This document shows, piece after piece, positions 9,007 to 17,900 of a stretch of DNA of 52,593 bases (position 1 is the stretch's first letter; each line of letters begins with the position of its first letter). Source of the DNA: an uncultured Clostridia bacterium (lineage in GTDB: Bacteria > Bacillota > Clostridia > TANB77 > CAG-508); the NCBI GenBank assembly GCA_947590905.1, contig CANQCU010000009.1, positions 1 to 52,593 of the forward strand, in the 5' to 3' direction. The notes beneath the pieces were generated by a model. The model saw nothing but the letters and a program-made list of their open reading frames with translations. It searched no databases and had not been told where the DNA came from. A program made the position numbers and the translations under genes.

Positions 9007-10512
9007 TTAATAAATTATAATTGGTATGTCCTTTTCAATAAAATTGTAAAGTGTTCGCGCATCATCATAAAGCATATTTACACAGCCATGACTACCATTT
9101 GTTTTGTAAATTTCTCCGCCAAAAACTCCATGTCTCCACGAAGCATCATGAAAACCTATTCCTCCATTAAATGGCATCCAAAAATTTACAAATGAAGCGT
9201 ATCTACTACCATCATTATTTGTACCTCTAAGCGTTGCATTTCTAGTTTTATAGCTTAAGTAATAAATTCCGGTAGGTGTAGAATGTCCTCCTGCAACATT
9301 CCCTGTAACACAGGGTGCTTTAAGAATATTTTTACCATTTTTGTATGCCCAAACGGTTTGATTTTTAATGTCCAAAGCTATATAAGTTTGTATTTTCCCA
9401 TACAATTGGGTATATTCTCCATAGCTTGGTCCATATTCACGCTTAGTTCCGTTTTTTAAATGCAAGTCATCTATTAGCTGTCCATAGTAGTACTCCTTGT
9501 CAAATTTGGTTCGAAGTTTTTCTGGTACTTCTACCTTAATTTCTTGATCTCCTACCTCAATAGTAACGCTTTGGTTAAGTTCGTTTGCTTTGCTTTCAAT
9601 GAGATCTAGAAACTCAGGTAAATGGTCTTCTATATTGATTTCGTATTCCCAATCTGTTCCGGCTTTCTTTTCACACCATTTTATCAAGGTCTCTGCATCT
9701 AATTTAATTTCGGTTCCATCTACGAATTTAAAAGTGATCTCAACTTTCAGTTGGCGATTTATTGAGTCTATGTTTGATACCATATCTACTTCTTCTTGTC
9801 TAAGTAATGGCAATGAATCTGTGATAACGGTTAAATTGATATTAGAATCTCTTTGTTTAAGGAATTCTTCTGCATATATCACTGCTTCTGATATATCTAC
9901 TTTGTTTCCTTTTTGCTCTGGAACTATCTCAAAGAAGTTATCAACTACAGTTATATATGCATCTTGCGGTTCCTTCATATTGTCTTCTTGAAGCTCAGGA
10001 AGACTTCTAAGATATTCTTCTATCTTCGACGTGTTTACCCCAAATAACTCATCAATGTTAATCTTATAGACGTTATGGTAGGTATTTGGAGCAATTTTTT
10101 CTTTTAACCATTTTGGAGCTATCAGAAAAATGTCTTTGCGTGTTAGTTCGGATTTTTGGTTGTCTAATGCTTTGGTTATGTCATCATCATTTCTTACTTT
10201 TAAATCAAAGTCTTTGCTGTTTGCTTGATAATTTTTGGTTGCAAAATTTCCATTTTTGTCTATATAGCCAACTGTGAATGTAATTGTGTATTCTGCGTTT
10301 TGGTTAATTTTTTGTACTGCCTCGCTAGGAGTTAATTTTGAGCAGTCAATTCCATTTATGAATGTGTAATCGTTAAACCGCTTTAAACTGTTCATAGTGA
10401 CTTTTATCCACATGACTGCTAAAGCGATAACTGTTAGCACTATAATGACTACTAATAGCCATCTGTGCCGTTTTTGGCGTTCATTCTTCTCCCATGTGCT
10501 AAAGGTATTCAT
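9007..10512 (-). CDS. L,D-transpeptidase (YkuD) with N-terminal membrane anchor and PG-binding-like domain
   Basis: Cross-links peptidoglycan 3-3 outside the membrane. About 501 residues from the ATG at 10512, which has GGAGG 11 nt upstream; upstream in-frame starts at 10530, 10536 and a TTG at 10557 lack a good site. A single membrane helix (LLVVIIVLTVIALAVMWI) follows a basic tail. Then comes a long VanW/PG-binding-like region, then the YkuD catalytic domain with the HGVFGG histidine and the SHGCVN catalytic motif near residue 474. Codon use is less AT-biased than the neighbours (CGC, CTG, GAG). Two in-frame CGG codons (10468-10470, 10378-10380) are read as arginine with no shift. I infer more recent acquisition. 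Confidence 0.9.
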   Translation of the reverse strand: MNTFSTWEKNERQKRHRWLLVVIIVLTVIALAVMWIKVTMNSLKRFNDYTFINGIDCSKLTPSEAVQKINQNAEYTITFTVGYIDKNGNFATKNYQANSKDFDLKVRNDDDITKALDNQKSELTRKDIFLIAPKWLKEKIAPNTYHNVYKINIDELFGVNTSKIEEYLRSLPELQEDNMKEPQDAYITVVDNFFEIVPEQKGNKVDISEAVIYAEEFLKQRDSNINLTVITDSLPLLRQEEVDMVSNIDSINRQLKVEITFKFVDGTEIKLDAETLIKWCEKKAGTDWEYEINIEDHLPEFLDLIESKANELNQSVTIEVGDQEIKVEVPEKLRTKFDKEYYYGQLIDDLHLKNGTKREYGPSYGEYTQLYGKIQTYIALDIKNQTVWAYKNGKNILKAPCVTGNVAGGHSTPTGIYYLSYKTRNATLRGTNNDGSRYASFVNFWMPFNGGIGFHDASWRHGVFGGEIYKTNGSHGCVNMLYDDARTLYNFIEKDIPIIIY

Positions 10513-10681
10513 GTTGTTTTTTTCCTCCATTTCCATTTTTATGTTAAAGTAATACAAACCTCAACATTTAACAGAAGTTTGTTCGGTATTTTATTTTAGC
10601 ATTATCAACATAAAATGTCAATTGTAGGATTTAGCAATCTTATTCTAATTTTCTTAAAAAATTTTGCTAAACTATAGTATT

Positions 10682-12187
10682 TTATTTTTTCTCTAAATCT
10701 ACTTCGAAATAAAATTCTACTCCGTTTTCTTTATTTTCCACGCCATATTCATTATGTGTATTTGTCATTATTGCTCTTACTAGTGAAAGTCCTATTCCTG
10801 TTCCACCATTTTCTCTATTTCTTGATGTGTCTACTTTATAGAATCTATTCCATATTCTATTTAAGTTTTCTTCTGATATATTTTCTCCTGTATTAAATAC
10901 TTTAACTCTTAGTTTTGTTTCTTTTTTTTCATAGCTTATTACTATCTCTTTTTTTCCTTCTACTTCTGAAACATTTTTAATTGCATTTGTGAAATAATTA
11001 CTAAATACCTGCTCCATATAAAATTCATCGGCTATTGCAAATATTGGTTCATTGCTAAATTTTACGTTTATATTGTTTTCTTCCAATACTTTTCTTGCCT
11101 TCCTAATTACTTCATTAATTAATTCACTTATATTAAATTTAGTTAAATTAAATGTCATTTTTCCGTATTCTAGCTTCATTAGTTCTAACAATCTTTTTAC
11201 TAAAATGTCCATTTTATTTGCTTCGTCTAATATTACTTCTGCATAGAATTTTCTGCTTTCTTCATCTTCTGTTACATTTTCTACTAAGCCTTCTGCATAG
11301 CCTTGTATTAATGCAATAGGTGTCTTTAATTCATGTGACACATCTGATATAAATTGTTTTCTCATTTCGTCTGTTTTTGATTTTTCTTCTATGTCTTTTT
11401 CTAGTTCTATATTTGAATTTCTTAACTGATTTATTGTTTTTTCTAGCGTTTCTGACATGTTGTTTATATTTCTACCTAAATTGTTTATTTCGTCATCTGA
11501 ATCTTTTATTCTATATTTATGGCTAAAGTCTAATTCTATTATTTGTTCTGTTATTTTATTTAATTCTTCTATTGGTGATGTAATTTTCTTCGATATAATT
11601 GATACAACTATTCCACTTATTATTATTGTTATAAAACCTATAAACATTAGAAATCTATTTGCTATGTCAACGCTTTCTTTGATAGATGTCAGTGCAACTC
11701 TTATATATATTTCGTATCCATTGTCTAATTTTCCAGCAAGTAATATAAATGAAAGCTCTGTTTTTGAATCAAATATCTTTCTTATTTGTATTTTTTCATT
11801 TTTATCTAATATATCTTGGTCTTTATTTTTTTCATCTTGCAATTCATTTTTTAATGATGCATAAAAGTCTCTACTTGAGACGTATCCACCGGTATCTGTT
11901 TTTATTAATATATCAAAGTTATTGCTTAATGATAATTTTTCTAGTTCTATTTCAATATCTTTGCTAGTAGTTGTCCCATTATAGTAATTATTTATTGTAT
12001 TATATACCGACATTAGTTCTGCTTCTTTTGAATATCTATAATAGGTTTCTAATACAATACTATTTACTATTACCAAAAATAGAATAATTATTGCTATTGT
12101 TACACATAGTGTTACCGATACTTTTATTCTTATTGTGTCTAGTTTACTTATAAAACCTTTTTTTTCTTCTTTATTACTTGATTTCAA
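10682..12187 (-). CDS. Sensor histidine kinase
   Basis: 501 residues with the classical order: a short cytoplasmic tail, a membrane helix near residue 25, an extracytoplasmic sensor of about 130 residues, a second helix, HAMP, HisKA with the phospho-acceptor H in SHELKTPIALIQGYAEG, then HATPase_c with N-box FTNAIKN and G-box GGTGIGLSLVRAI. The start is probably the TTG at 12187, which overlaps the response-regulator stop by 14 nt and has AGGA upstream, giving translational coupling. The signal sensed is unknown; the adjacent transpeptidase suggests a cell-wall link, which is inference. Five CGGs are all out of frame. Confidence 0.93.
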   Translation of the reverse strand: MKSSNKEEKKGFISKLDTIRIKVSVTLCVTIAIIILFLVIVNSIVLETYYRYSKEAELMSVYNTINNYYNGTTTSKDIEIELEKLSLSNNFDILIKTDTGGYVSSRDFYASLKNELQDEKNKDQDILDKNEKIQIRKIFDSKTELSFILLAGKLDNGYEIYIRVALTSIKESVDIANRFLMFIGFITIIISGIVVSIISKKITSPIEELNKITEQIIELDFSHKYRIKDSDDEINNLGRNINNMSETLEKTINQLRNSNIELEKDIEEKSKTDEMRKQFISDVSHELKTPIALIQGYAEGLVENVTEDEESRKFYAEVILDEANKMDILVKRLLELMKLEYGKMTFNLTKFNISELINEVIRKARKVLEENNINVKFSNEPIFAIADEFYMEQVFSNYFTNAIKNVSEVEGKKEIVISYEKKETKLRVKVFNTGENISEENLNRIWNRFYKVDTSRNRENGGTGIGLSLVRAIMTNTHNEYGVENKENGVEFYFEVDLEKK

Positions 12188-12849
12188 ATTTATATCCTAT
12201 TCCTCTCATTGTTTTTATATATTTTCCTTTTTTGCCTAGTTTATGCCTTATTTTTTTTACGTGGCTATCTATTGTTCTTGAATCTCCATAATAGTCATAG
12301 TTCCATACGTTGTTTAGTATTTTGTCTCTTGATAATGCTATTCCTATATTATCTACCATATATTTAAGAAGCTCATATTCTCTAAGGCTCATTTCGACTA
12401 CTTTTCCATCTACTTTTACACTTCTTCCGTCTTCATCTATTTCTATTCCGCCATAATCTGTAATTTTATTTGACTTTTCAGTTGTTCTTTTTAAAATTGC
12501 TTCTACTCTTGCGACTAGTATTTTAGGACTAAATGGTTTTGATATATATTCGTCTACTCCGAAGTTCAAATCCAAATAGCTCGTCTTGTTCTTCTCCTCG
12601 TGCTGTAAGCATAATTATTGGAACATTAGATGTTTGTCTTATTTGTCTTAATACAGACCAACCATCTAATTTTGGCATCATTACATCTAATAATATTAAG
12701 TTTATTGAAGATTCTTTTTCGTTAAATATTTCTAATGCTTCTTCTCCATCTTTTGCTTCTATTACTTCATAATTTTTTTTGGCTAAGAAATCTTTTAGAA
12801 GTGTTCTCATTCTTTGTTCATCATCTACGACTAATATGGTAGTGCTCAT
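12174..12849 (-). CDS. OmpR-family response regulator, +1 shift at CGG
   Basis: Partner of the downstream kinase. The receiver domain starts at the ATG at 12849 and carries the acidic pair DD (residues 9-10), phospho-acceptor D55 (LILLDVMMP) and T in MLTARG. At codon 97 the frame reads CTT CGG AGT and ends within about ten codons. Skipping one base gives ELGVDEYISKPFSPK, the canonical end of a receiver with its conserved glycine and KP, followed by a complete winged-helix domain (REYELLKYM, SRTIDSHVKKIRHKL, RGIGYKF). The corrected length is 224 residues, exactly family-typical. A genuine loss of function is possible but would leave the intact kinase without a partner. Confidence 0.9.
12559..12561 (-). 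other. Apparent +1 frameshift site, CGG codon 97 of the response regulator
   Basis: The minus strand reads GAA CTT CGG AGT AGA in frame 0. With one base skipped it is GAA CTT (C) GGA GTA GAC GAA, giving the conserved E-L-G-V-D-E. Confidence 0.92.
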
Positions 12850-13007
12850 AGTTTACCTCCATTTATTGCAATTATATTATACATTATATACAGCGTTTGT
12901 GTCTATATTGTGAAAGAAATTTAACGTTTTTATAACTTGTTTTTATTTTTTATTGTTTTTTATAAAGATATAATATGTATTTATTTAATTATAAGTTTTT
13001 CTTATTA

Positions 13008-13242
13008 CTATATTTCTACTAAGATAATGTCATCACCTATGCACTTTATATTTTTCCATGGTATTACGATGTCGTTATTTCCTGCAAATATGCTTAATTT
13101 ACTATTTGTACCTGGTACTATGATAGAGGTAATTATCCCTGATTCTAAATCTGCAGTTACATCTTGTACATATCCGAAGCCTTCTTCCATCTGTAATATT
13201 TACTACTTCTTTATGCTTAAAGTCTAATCCTTTTGTTCCCAT
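13008..13242 (-). CDS. YlmC/YmxH-family PRC-barrel protein, +1 shift at CGG
   Basis: The ATG at 13242 follows GAGGGGGT by 8 nt and starts MGTKGLDFKHKEVVNITDGRRL. Codon 23 is CGG (CTT CGG ATA). Frame 0 then ends after a short nonsense stretch, while the +1 frame gives GYVQDVTADLESGIITSI and a normal PRC-barrel end. The family signature is R-x-L-G-Y-V/I-x-D. The corrected length of 77 residues matches the sporulation-linked YlmC/YmxH family, which often sits just after sigG in Clostridia, as it does here. Its exact role is not established. Confidence 0.88.
13174..13176 (-). other. Apparent +1 frameshift site, CGG codon 23 of ymxH
   Basis: The minus strand reads AGG CTT CGG ATA TGT in frame 0 and AGG CTT (C) GGA TAT GTA CAA in the corrected frame, giving R-L-G-Y-V-Q. 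A purine-rich GGAAGAAGG lies just upstream. Confidence 0.9.
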
Positions 13243-13328
13243 ATAAAAATACCCCCTCATTGCATTTTATTCATACATTATGTCCTATATTTAATTAATT
13301 TAAAAAATAGGTGAAAGAATTAGACAAC

Positions 13329-13420
13329 AAAAAAAACATCTCTGTCTGGTCAATAGAGATGTATTCTTATATTTAATCATTTTTATTGACACGCCACATT
13401 TCTGTGGTCGCTCATCTTAT
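13329..13420 (-). ncRNA. Candidate small structured RNA, about 90 nt
   Basis: A strong minus-strand promoter (13427-13455) is followed by about 90 nt with no coding potential and a textbook terminator: 8-bp stem 13336-13343/13355-13362, then eight or more T. The body contains CCACA-GAAA-TGTGG, a 5-bp stem closed by a GNRA tetraloop. GTCAATA shortly after it is complementary to TATTGAC in the terminator loop region, so an alternative pairing or pseudoknot is possible. It does not match a riboswitch or known small RNA I can recall. Confidence 0.65.
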
Positions 13421-13426
13421 ATATTT

Positions 13427-13455
13427 ATTATACAGGAATATATAGAAAAAGTCAA
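13427..13455 (-). promoter_or_regulatory. Promoter of the candidate small RNA
   Basis: On the minus strand, TTGACT (13455-13450) and TATAAT (13432-13427) are spaced by exactly 17 bases, a near-consensus vegetative promoter. Confidence 0.8.
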
Positions 13456-13620
13456 ATGATTTTTTAACCTAATAGTGTCAATTTTTATCTTGTTACACTT
13501 TTCATAAAATAATATATTCTTTTTATTTAATGTGGTGTTTTTATTTTTCTAGCTTTCTTATCTTCTCTGTATTTTTACTATAAATTACTTTTTCCAAAGT
13601 TTCTTTTAAAAATTTTACCC

Positions 13621-13806
13621 TCAAAGTCCAATTTTTCTTGTGACTTCTTCTTTATTTTTAATTGTATGAAGTGCATTTTCTATATCTACCTTATTAATAG
13701 CATTTATTGTTTTACTTTTTGTTTGTACAATTCTATCTGCCCATATTATTTTATTACATTGTATGCATTTACAATACCTAGACTTTGATAGATATACTTT
13801 ATTCAT
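13621..13806 (-). pseudogene. Short ORF resembling the N-terminus of DUF2779 nucleases
   Basis: 61 residues starting YLSKSRYCKCIQCNKIIWADR. This resembles the conserved opening of DUF2779/RecB-like proteins (YLSKSKY...IQCPKILW), which are normally several hundred residues long. The remainder does not resemble the family and stops early, with no CGG at the break, so it is not one of the recoding cases. The ATG has a good AGAGGAGAG site. It is probably a decayed fragment, though a small functional protein cannot be excluded. Confidence 0.4.
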
Positions 13807-13947
13807 AAAAAATGTGCTCTCCTCTACTTTTACAATTTTAGCATTTTTTTATAATAGAATAAACACTTTTGGTCATATAATGTTATATTATTTATATCAT
13901 ATCTAAGAGAAGAAGACAAGAATAAATATGAAGCCTATCTATCTATA

Positions 13948-14000
13948 AATATTTACTGCTTTTTTATACTTAAAGTCTATTTTTCGTACAAAAATACCCC
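13948..14000 (-). pseudogene. Degenerate second copy of the ymxH 5' end
   Basis: The stretch closely matches the start region of ymxH (13190-13255), including the GGGGTATTTTT leader. It can be read as DFKYKKAVNI against DFKHKEVVNI, but lacks a start and is otherwise decayed. It lies directly after sigG, where ymxH would be expected. This suggests a duplication followed by insertion of the 13.3-13.9 kb material. Confidence 0.55.
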
Positions 14001-14027
14001 TATTGCTATTAATAGTCAAAACAGGGG
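13997..14027 (-). terminator. Terminator after sigG
   Basis: Minus-strand GCCCCTGTTTTG...CAATAGGGGTATTTTT forms a stem of at least 5 GC-rich pairs with an interior mismatch and a T-rich tail, about 35 nt past the corrected sigG stop. It overlaps the leader of the ymxH remnant. Confidence 0.55.
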
Positions 14028-14061
14028 CTTTAGTTTCTTTAACTTATGAATTTTTTATATT

Positions 14062-14837
14062 TTATTTATAATTTTTCTTTATTCTCTGTATTGCATTTTT
14101 TTCCAGTCTAGATACTTGGGCTTGTGATATTCCGAATCTCTTCTGCAACTTCCATTTGTGTTCTACCATCAAAAAATCTTTTGGATATTATTGCTTTTTC
14201 TCTCTTATTTAGCTTTTCCATTGCTTCTGCTAAACTTAAATTTTCTGCCCATTTTTCATCTGTGTTTTTATTATCACTTACCTGATCCATTATAAATATG
14301 TTTTCTGCACCATCTTTATAAACTGGCTCTTGTAGTGATATTGGATCTTGTATTGCATCAAAACTAAATGCTATTTCTTCTCTCGGAACGCCTAATTCTT
14401 TTGCTATTTTGTCTATCGTAGGTTCTTTTCCTTCTTCTTTTGTTAATTTTTCTCTAACTTGTATAGCCTTATATGCTAAATCTCTAATAGATCTACTAAC
14501 TCTTATTGGATTATTATCTCTTAGATATCTTCTTACTTCTCCAATTATCATTGGAACAGCATAAGTTGAAAATTGTACATTTAAACTTGTATCAAAGTTA
14601 TCTATTGCTTTTATTAGACCTATGCAACCAACTTGAAACAAATCATCAGAGCTTTCTCCTCTTCCACCGAAATCTCTGTATTACACTAAGTACTAATCTT
14701 AGATTTCCATTTATAAATTTTTCTCTTGCTTCTTCGTCTCCTTGTTTTATTTTTTCAAATAGTTCAATTTTTTCTTCACTTGATAGTACGGGTAATTTTG
14801 AGGTATTGACATTGCAGATTTCAACCTTTTTTATCAA
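14062..14837 (-). CDS. sigG: Sporulation sigma factor SigG, two +1 shifts at CGG
   Basis: Late forespore RNA polymerase sigma factor. The opening KVEICNVNTSKLPVL is diagnostic for SigG. The start is a TTG at 14837 with AGGAGG 8 nt upstream. Region 2 is broken at codon 57 (TTT CGG TGG): the +1 frame restores RFGGRGESSDDLFQVGCIGL. Region 4 is broken at 14132-14134 (ATT CGG AAT): the +1 frame restores EEIGISQAQVSRLEKNAIQRIKKNYK and stops at 14062. Corrected length is 257 residues; B. subtilis SigG is about 260. Two independent, perfectly correctable breaks at the same codon in a conserved sporulation gene argue against simple decay. Confidence 0.92.
14132..14134 (-). other. Apparent +1 frameshift site 2 of sigG (region 4)
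   Basis: Frame 0 is GAG ATT CGG AAT ATC and ends soon after. The corrected frame is GAG ATT (C) GGA ATA TCA CAA GCC, giving I-G-I-S-Q-A-Q-V-S-R, the conserved helix-turn-helix of sigma region 4. Confidence 0.92.
14667..14669 (-). other. Apparent +1 frameshift site 1 of sigG (region 2)
   Basis: Frame 0 is AGA TTT CGG TGG AAG and stops six codons later. The corrected frame is AGA TTT (C) GGT GGA AGA GGA, restoring the linker before DDLFQVG. Confidence 0.92.
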
Positions 14838-14846
14838 ATAAAAAAC

Positions 14847-14893
14847 CTCCTTTTGGAAATAAATTCTGTTATTTTCATTATTTCCAAAAGGAG
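14847..14893 (-). promoter_or_regulatory. Perfect 15-bp hairpin covering the sigG ribosome site
   Basis: CTCCTTTTGGAAATA (14847-14861) and its exact complement (14879-14893) flank a 17-nt loop. In minus-strand RNA the downstream arm ends in GGAG of the sigG AGGAGG site and is followed by TTTTTT. It can act both as the terminator of the upstream surface-protein gene and as a structure that hides the sigG ribosome site in readthrough RNA. As I recall, leader structure limiting sigG translation is known in Bacillus subtilis. Confidence 0.75.
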
Positions 14894-14933
14894 TAATTTT
14901 ATGCTTATTTTAGTATTTATATTTTATTTAATT

Positions 14934-17900
14934 TTAGTATAATACAAATTTTTTGATAGCTATAATTCCTGCTATTAATATAATGCTTGATACAAATAAT
15001 GTTGGTATTAGAATTCTTAATTCGTTTTCTAATCCTGTTTTTACACTTACAATTACACTAGCTTCATCAGTATTATCTTCTAAGGTAGTTTCTTTTGCAT
15101 TTGATGTATTTTCAGTTGATAAAATTTTTGCTATATTCTTTTTAGCTCCAACATTATTTGTTGATTTTTCCCACGTAAGAACTACTTCTAATTCTTGGCT
15201 CTCACCTGGTTTGATAATTTCTGTTGTTGTCTCTAGTGTTTTATTTGCTTTTACTGTCCAATAAGATGGATTTTCGTTTGAGAGTTTATAGCCTTCTGGT
15301 ATTATATCTTGTACTGTTGTTTTTCCTTCAATTGCTCCAGTATTTGTAACTGTTATTTTATATTTAACTTTTATGTCTGTATTTTGCATTGCTTTAGATT
15401 TTACTTCAACTTTAGATAGCTTATTATCATTGATTTTTTGTGCTATCTCGTTCATGTACATTCCTTCGACTATTTTTTCTATTTTCATATTGAATGGTAA
15501 TGCTTCATGTACTACTTCATTTGTTTTTACATTATCAACAGTTGCAACGTTTATAATTTGTTTCTTATCTGTGTCTTTCTCTAATGGGTTTACAGTTACC
15601 TCAAAACTTAACACAACTCTTCCTGGTGTATAATCCTTTATTTCTGTATCTGACTCTATTTCTGTATCTGACTCTATTTCTGTCTCTGTTTCTGTTTCTG
15701 TGCCTGACTCTGTATCTGCATCTGCCTCTGTTTTTGTGCTTGGCTCTGTTTCTGCATCTGCCTCTGTTTCTGTATCTGCCTCTGTTTCTGCATCTGCCTC
15801 TGTTTCTGCATCTGCCTCTGTTTCTGCATCTGCCTCTGTTTCTGTGCCCGGCTCTGTTTCTGTATCTAGCTCTGTTTCTGTGCCCGGCTCTGTTTCTGCA
15901 TTTTCGCTGTCTAATTTTTCTTCATCATCTGTTTTATTGTTTGAATTTATTTCGTTTTTATCTGTTTCATCAATATATTTTTCAGGTACTAATACTTCTA
16001 TTCCTTTTGTTGTTAAATCTTCTAATGTATATGTTTTTTTGCTTTCATCGTTTAATTTTATACTACCATCTACAAATGTTGTTCCTTCTGGTATTGTGTC
16101 TTTTATTATTACTTTCTTTTCTAATCCACCTGCATTTTCTACAGTAATGTAATATGTGATTCTTTCGTCAGATGCAACATATTTTTGTTTATATTGTGTT
16201 GTTGCTTTTTTCATTTGACTAATTATTGGTTCTACATATCTGATTGATACTTCGTTCGTTTCAATCTCATCCACAAGTGCTTTATTTACTATTATATCTT
16301 CATCTTCATCATCATTTACTGTTACTTCAAAACTTAATTTTTGTACTTCTGAATATTTTGGTATATCTACTATTATTCCATTTGCTAATTCTTCTTGTGT
16401 TATTGTTTGTTCATTTACGCTATAAGGCTCTCCATTTAATTTTATACTACCATCTACAAATGTTGTTCCTTCTGGTATTGTGTCTTTTATTATTACTTCT
16501 TTGTTTATTCCTCCATCATTTTTTACTTCTATTGTATATGTTATTTTTTCTCCATTTACTACATACTCTTCCCCATTTTCTGTTTCCATTATTTTGTCTT
16601 GACTAATTATTGGTTCTACATATTCTATAGATACTTCATTTGTTTCTATTTCATCTACAAGTGCTTTATTTGTTATTATATCTTTATCTTCATCATCATT
16701 TACTGTTACTTCGAAACTTATTTTTTGTACTTCTGAATATTTTGGTATATCTACTACCAATCCATTTTCTAATTCTTCTTGTGTTATTGTTTTTCCTTCT
16801 TCTTTATAACAAACCTCTCCATTTAGTTTTATACTTCCTTCTACAAACGTTGTTCCTTCTGGTATTGTGTCTTTTATTATTACTTTTTTGTTTATTCCTC
16901 CATCATTTTTTACTTCTATTGTATATGTTATTTTTTCTCCATTTACTACATACTCTTCCCCATTCTCTGTTTCCATTATTTTGTCTTGACTAATTATTGG
17001 TTCTACATATTCTATAGATACTTCATTTGTTTCTATTTCGTCTACAAGTGCTTTATTTGTTATTATATCTTTATCTTCTAAATCATTTACTGTTACTTCA
17101 AAACTTATTCTTTGAACTTCACAATATTCTGGTATATTTACTAATACTCCACTTGCTAGTTCTTCTTGTGTTATTGTTTGTCCTTCTCCTTTATAACAAA
17201 CCTCTCCATTTAGTTTTATACTTCCCTCTACAAATGTTGTTCCTTCTGGTATTGTGTCTTTTATTATTACTTCTTTGTTTAATCCTCCATCATTTTTTAC
17301 TTCTATCGTATATGTTATTTTTTCTCCATTTACTACATACTCTTCTCCATTTTCTGTTTGCATTATTTTATCTTGACTAATTATTGGTTCTACATATTCT
17401 ATGGATACTTCATTTGTTTCTATTTCATCTACAAGTGCTTTATTGGTTATTATATCTTTATCTTCTAAATCATTTACTGTTACTTCAAAACTTATTCTTT
17501 GAACTTCACAATATTCTGGTATATTTACTAATACTCCACTTGCTAGTTCTTCTTGTGTTATTGTTTGTCCTTCTCCTTTATAGCAAACCTCTCCATTTAG
17601 TTTTATACTTCCTTCTACAAACGTTGTTCCTTCTGGTATTGTATCTTTTACTACTACTTCTTTGTTTAATCCTCCGTCATTTTTTACTTCTATCGTATAT
17701 GTTATTTTTTCTCCATTTACTACATATTCTTCCCCATTTTCTGTTTGCATTATTTTATCTTGATTAATTATTGGTTCTACATATGTTGCTACCACTTCGT
17801 TTGAGTCCTTTTCTACTGGTTTTTCTGCTACTGTTATATCATTTAAATGTCCAATATTAGTGATTTGTTCTTTATCTTCTAAATCTTTTACTGTTACTTT

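Noticed and set aside
10557-10557. TTG start for the L,D-transpeptidase
   Set aside because: The upstream GAGG is too close and the ATG at 10512 has a better placed GGAGG; the shorter form still has the full membrane anchor.
13385-13420. Hammerhead ribozyme in the small RNA (GATGAG ... GAAA)
   Set aside because: The GAAA is the loop of the stem rather than the core strand, and the CUGAUGA box and cleavage site are missing.
13621-13806. A ninth CGG recoding site in the DUF2779-like fragment
   Set aside because: No CGG occurs near its end and neither other frame continues the family sequence.
16200-17770. CRISPR array
   Set aside because: Repeats are 387 bp, coding and contiguous without unique spacers. 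The 48-bp repeats in ogt are also coding and only four in number. No cas genes are present.
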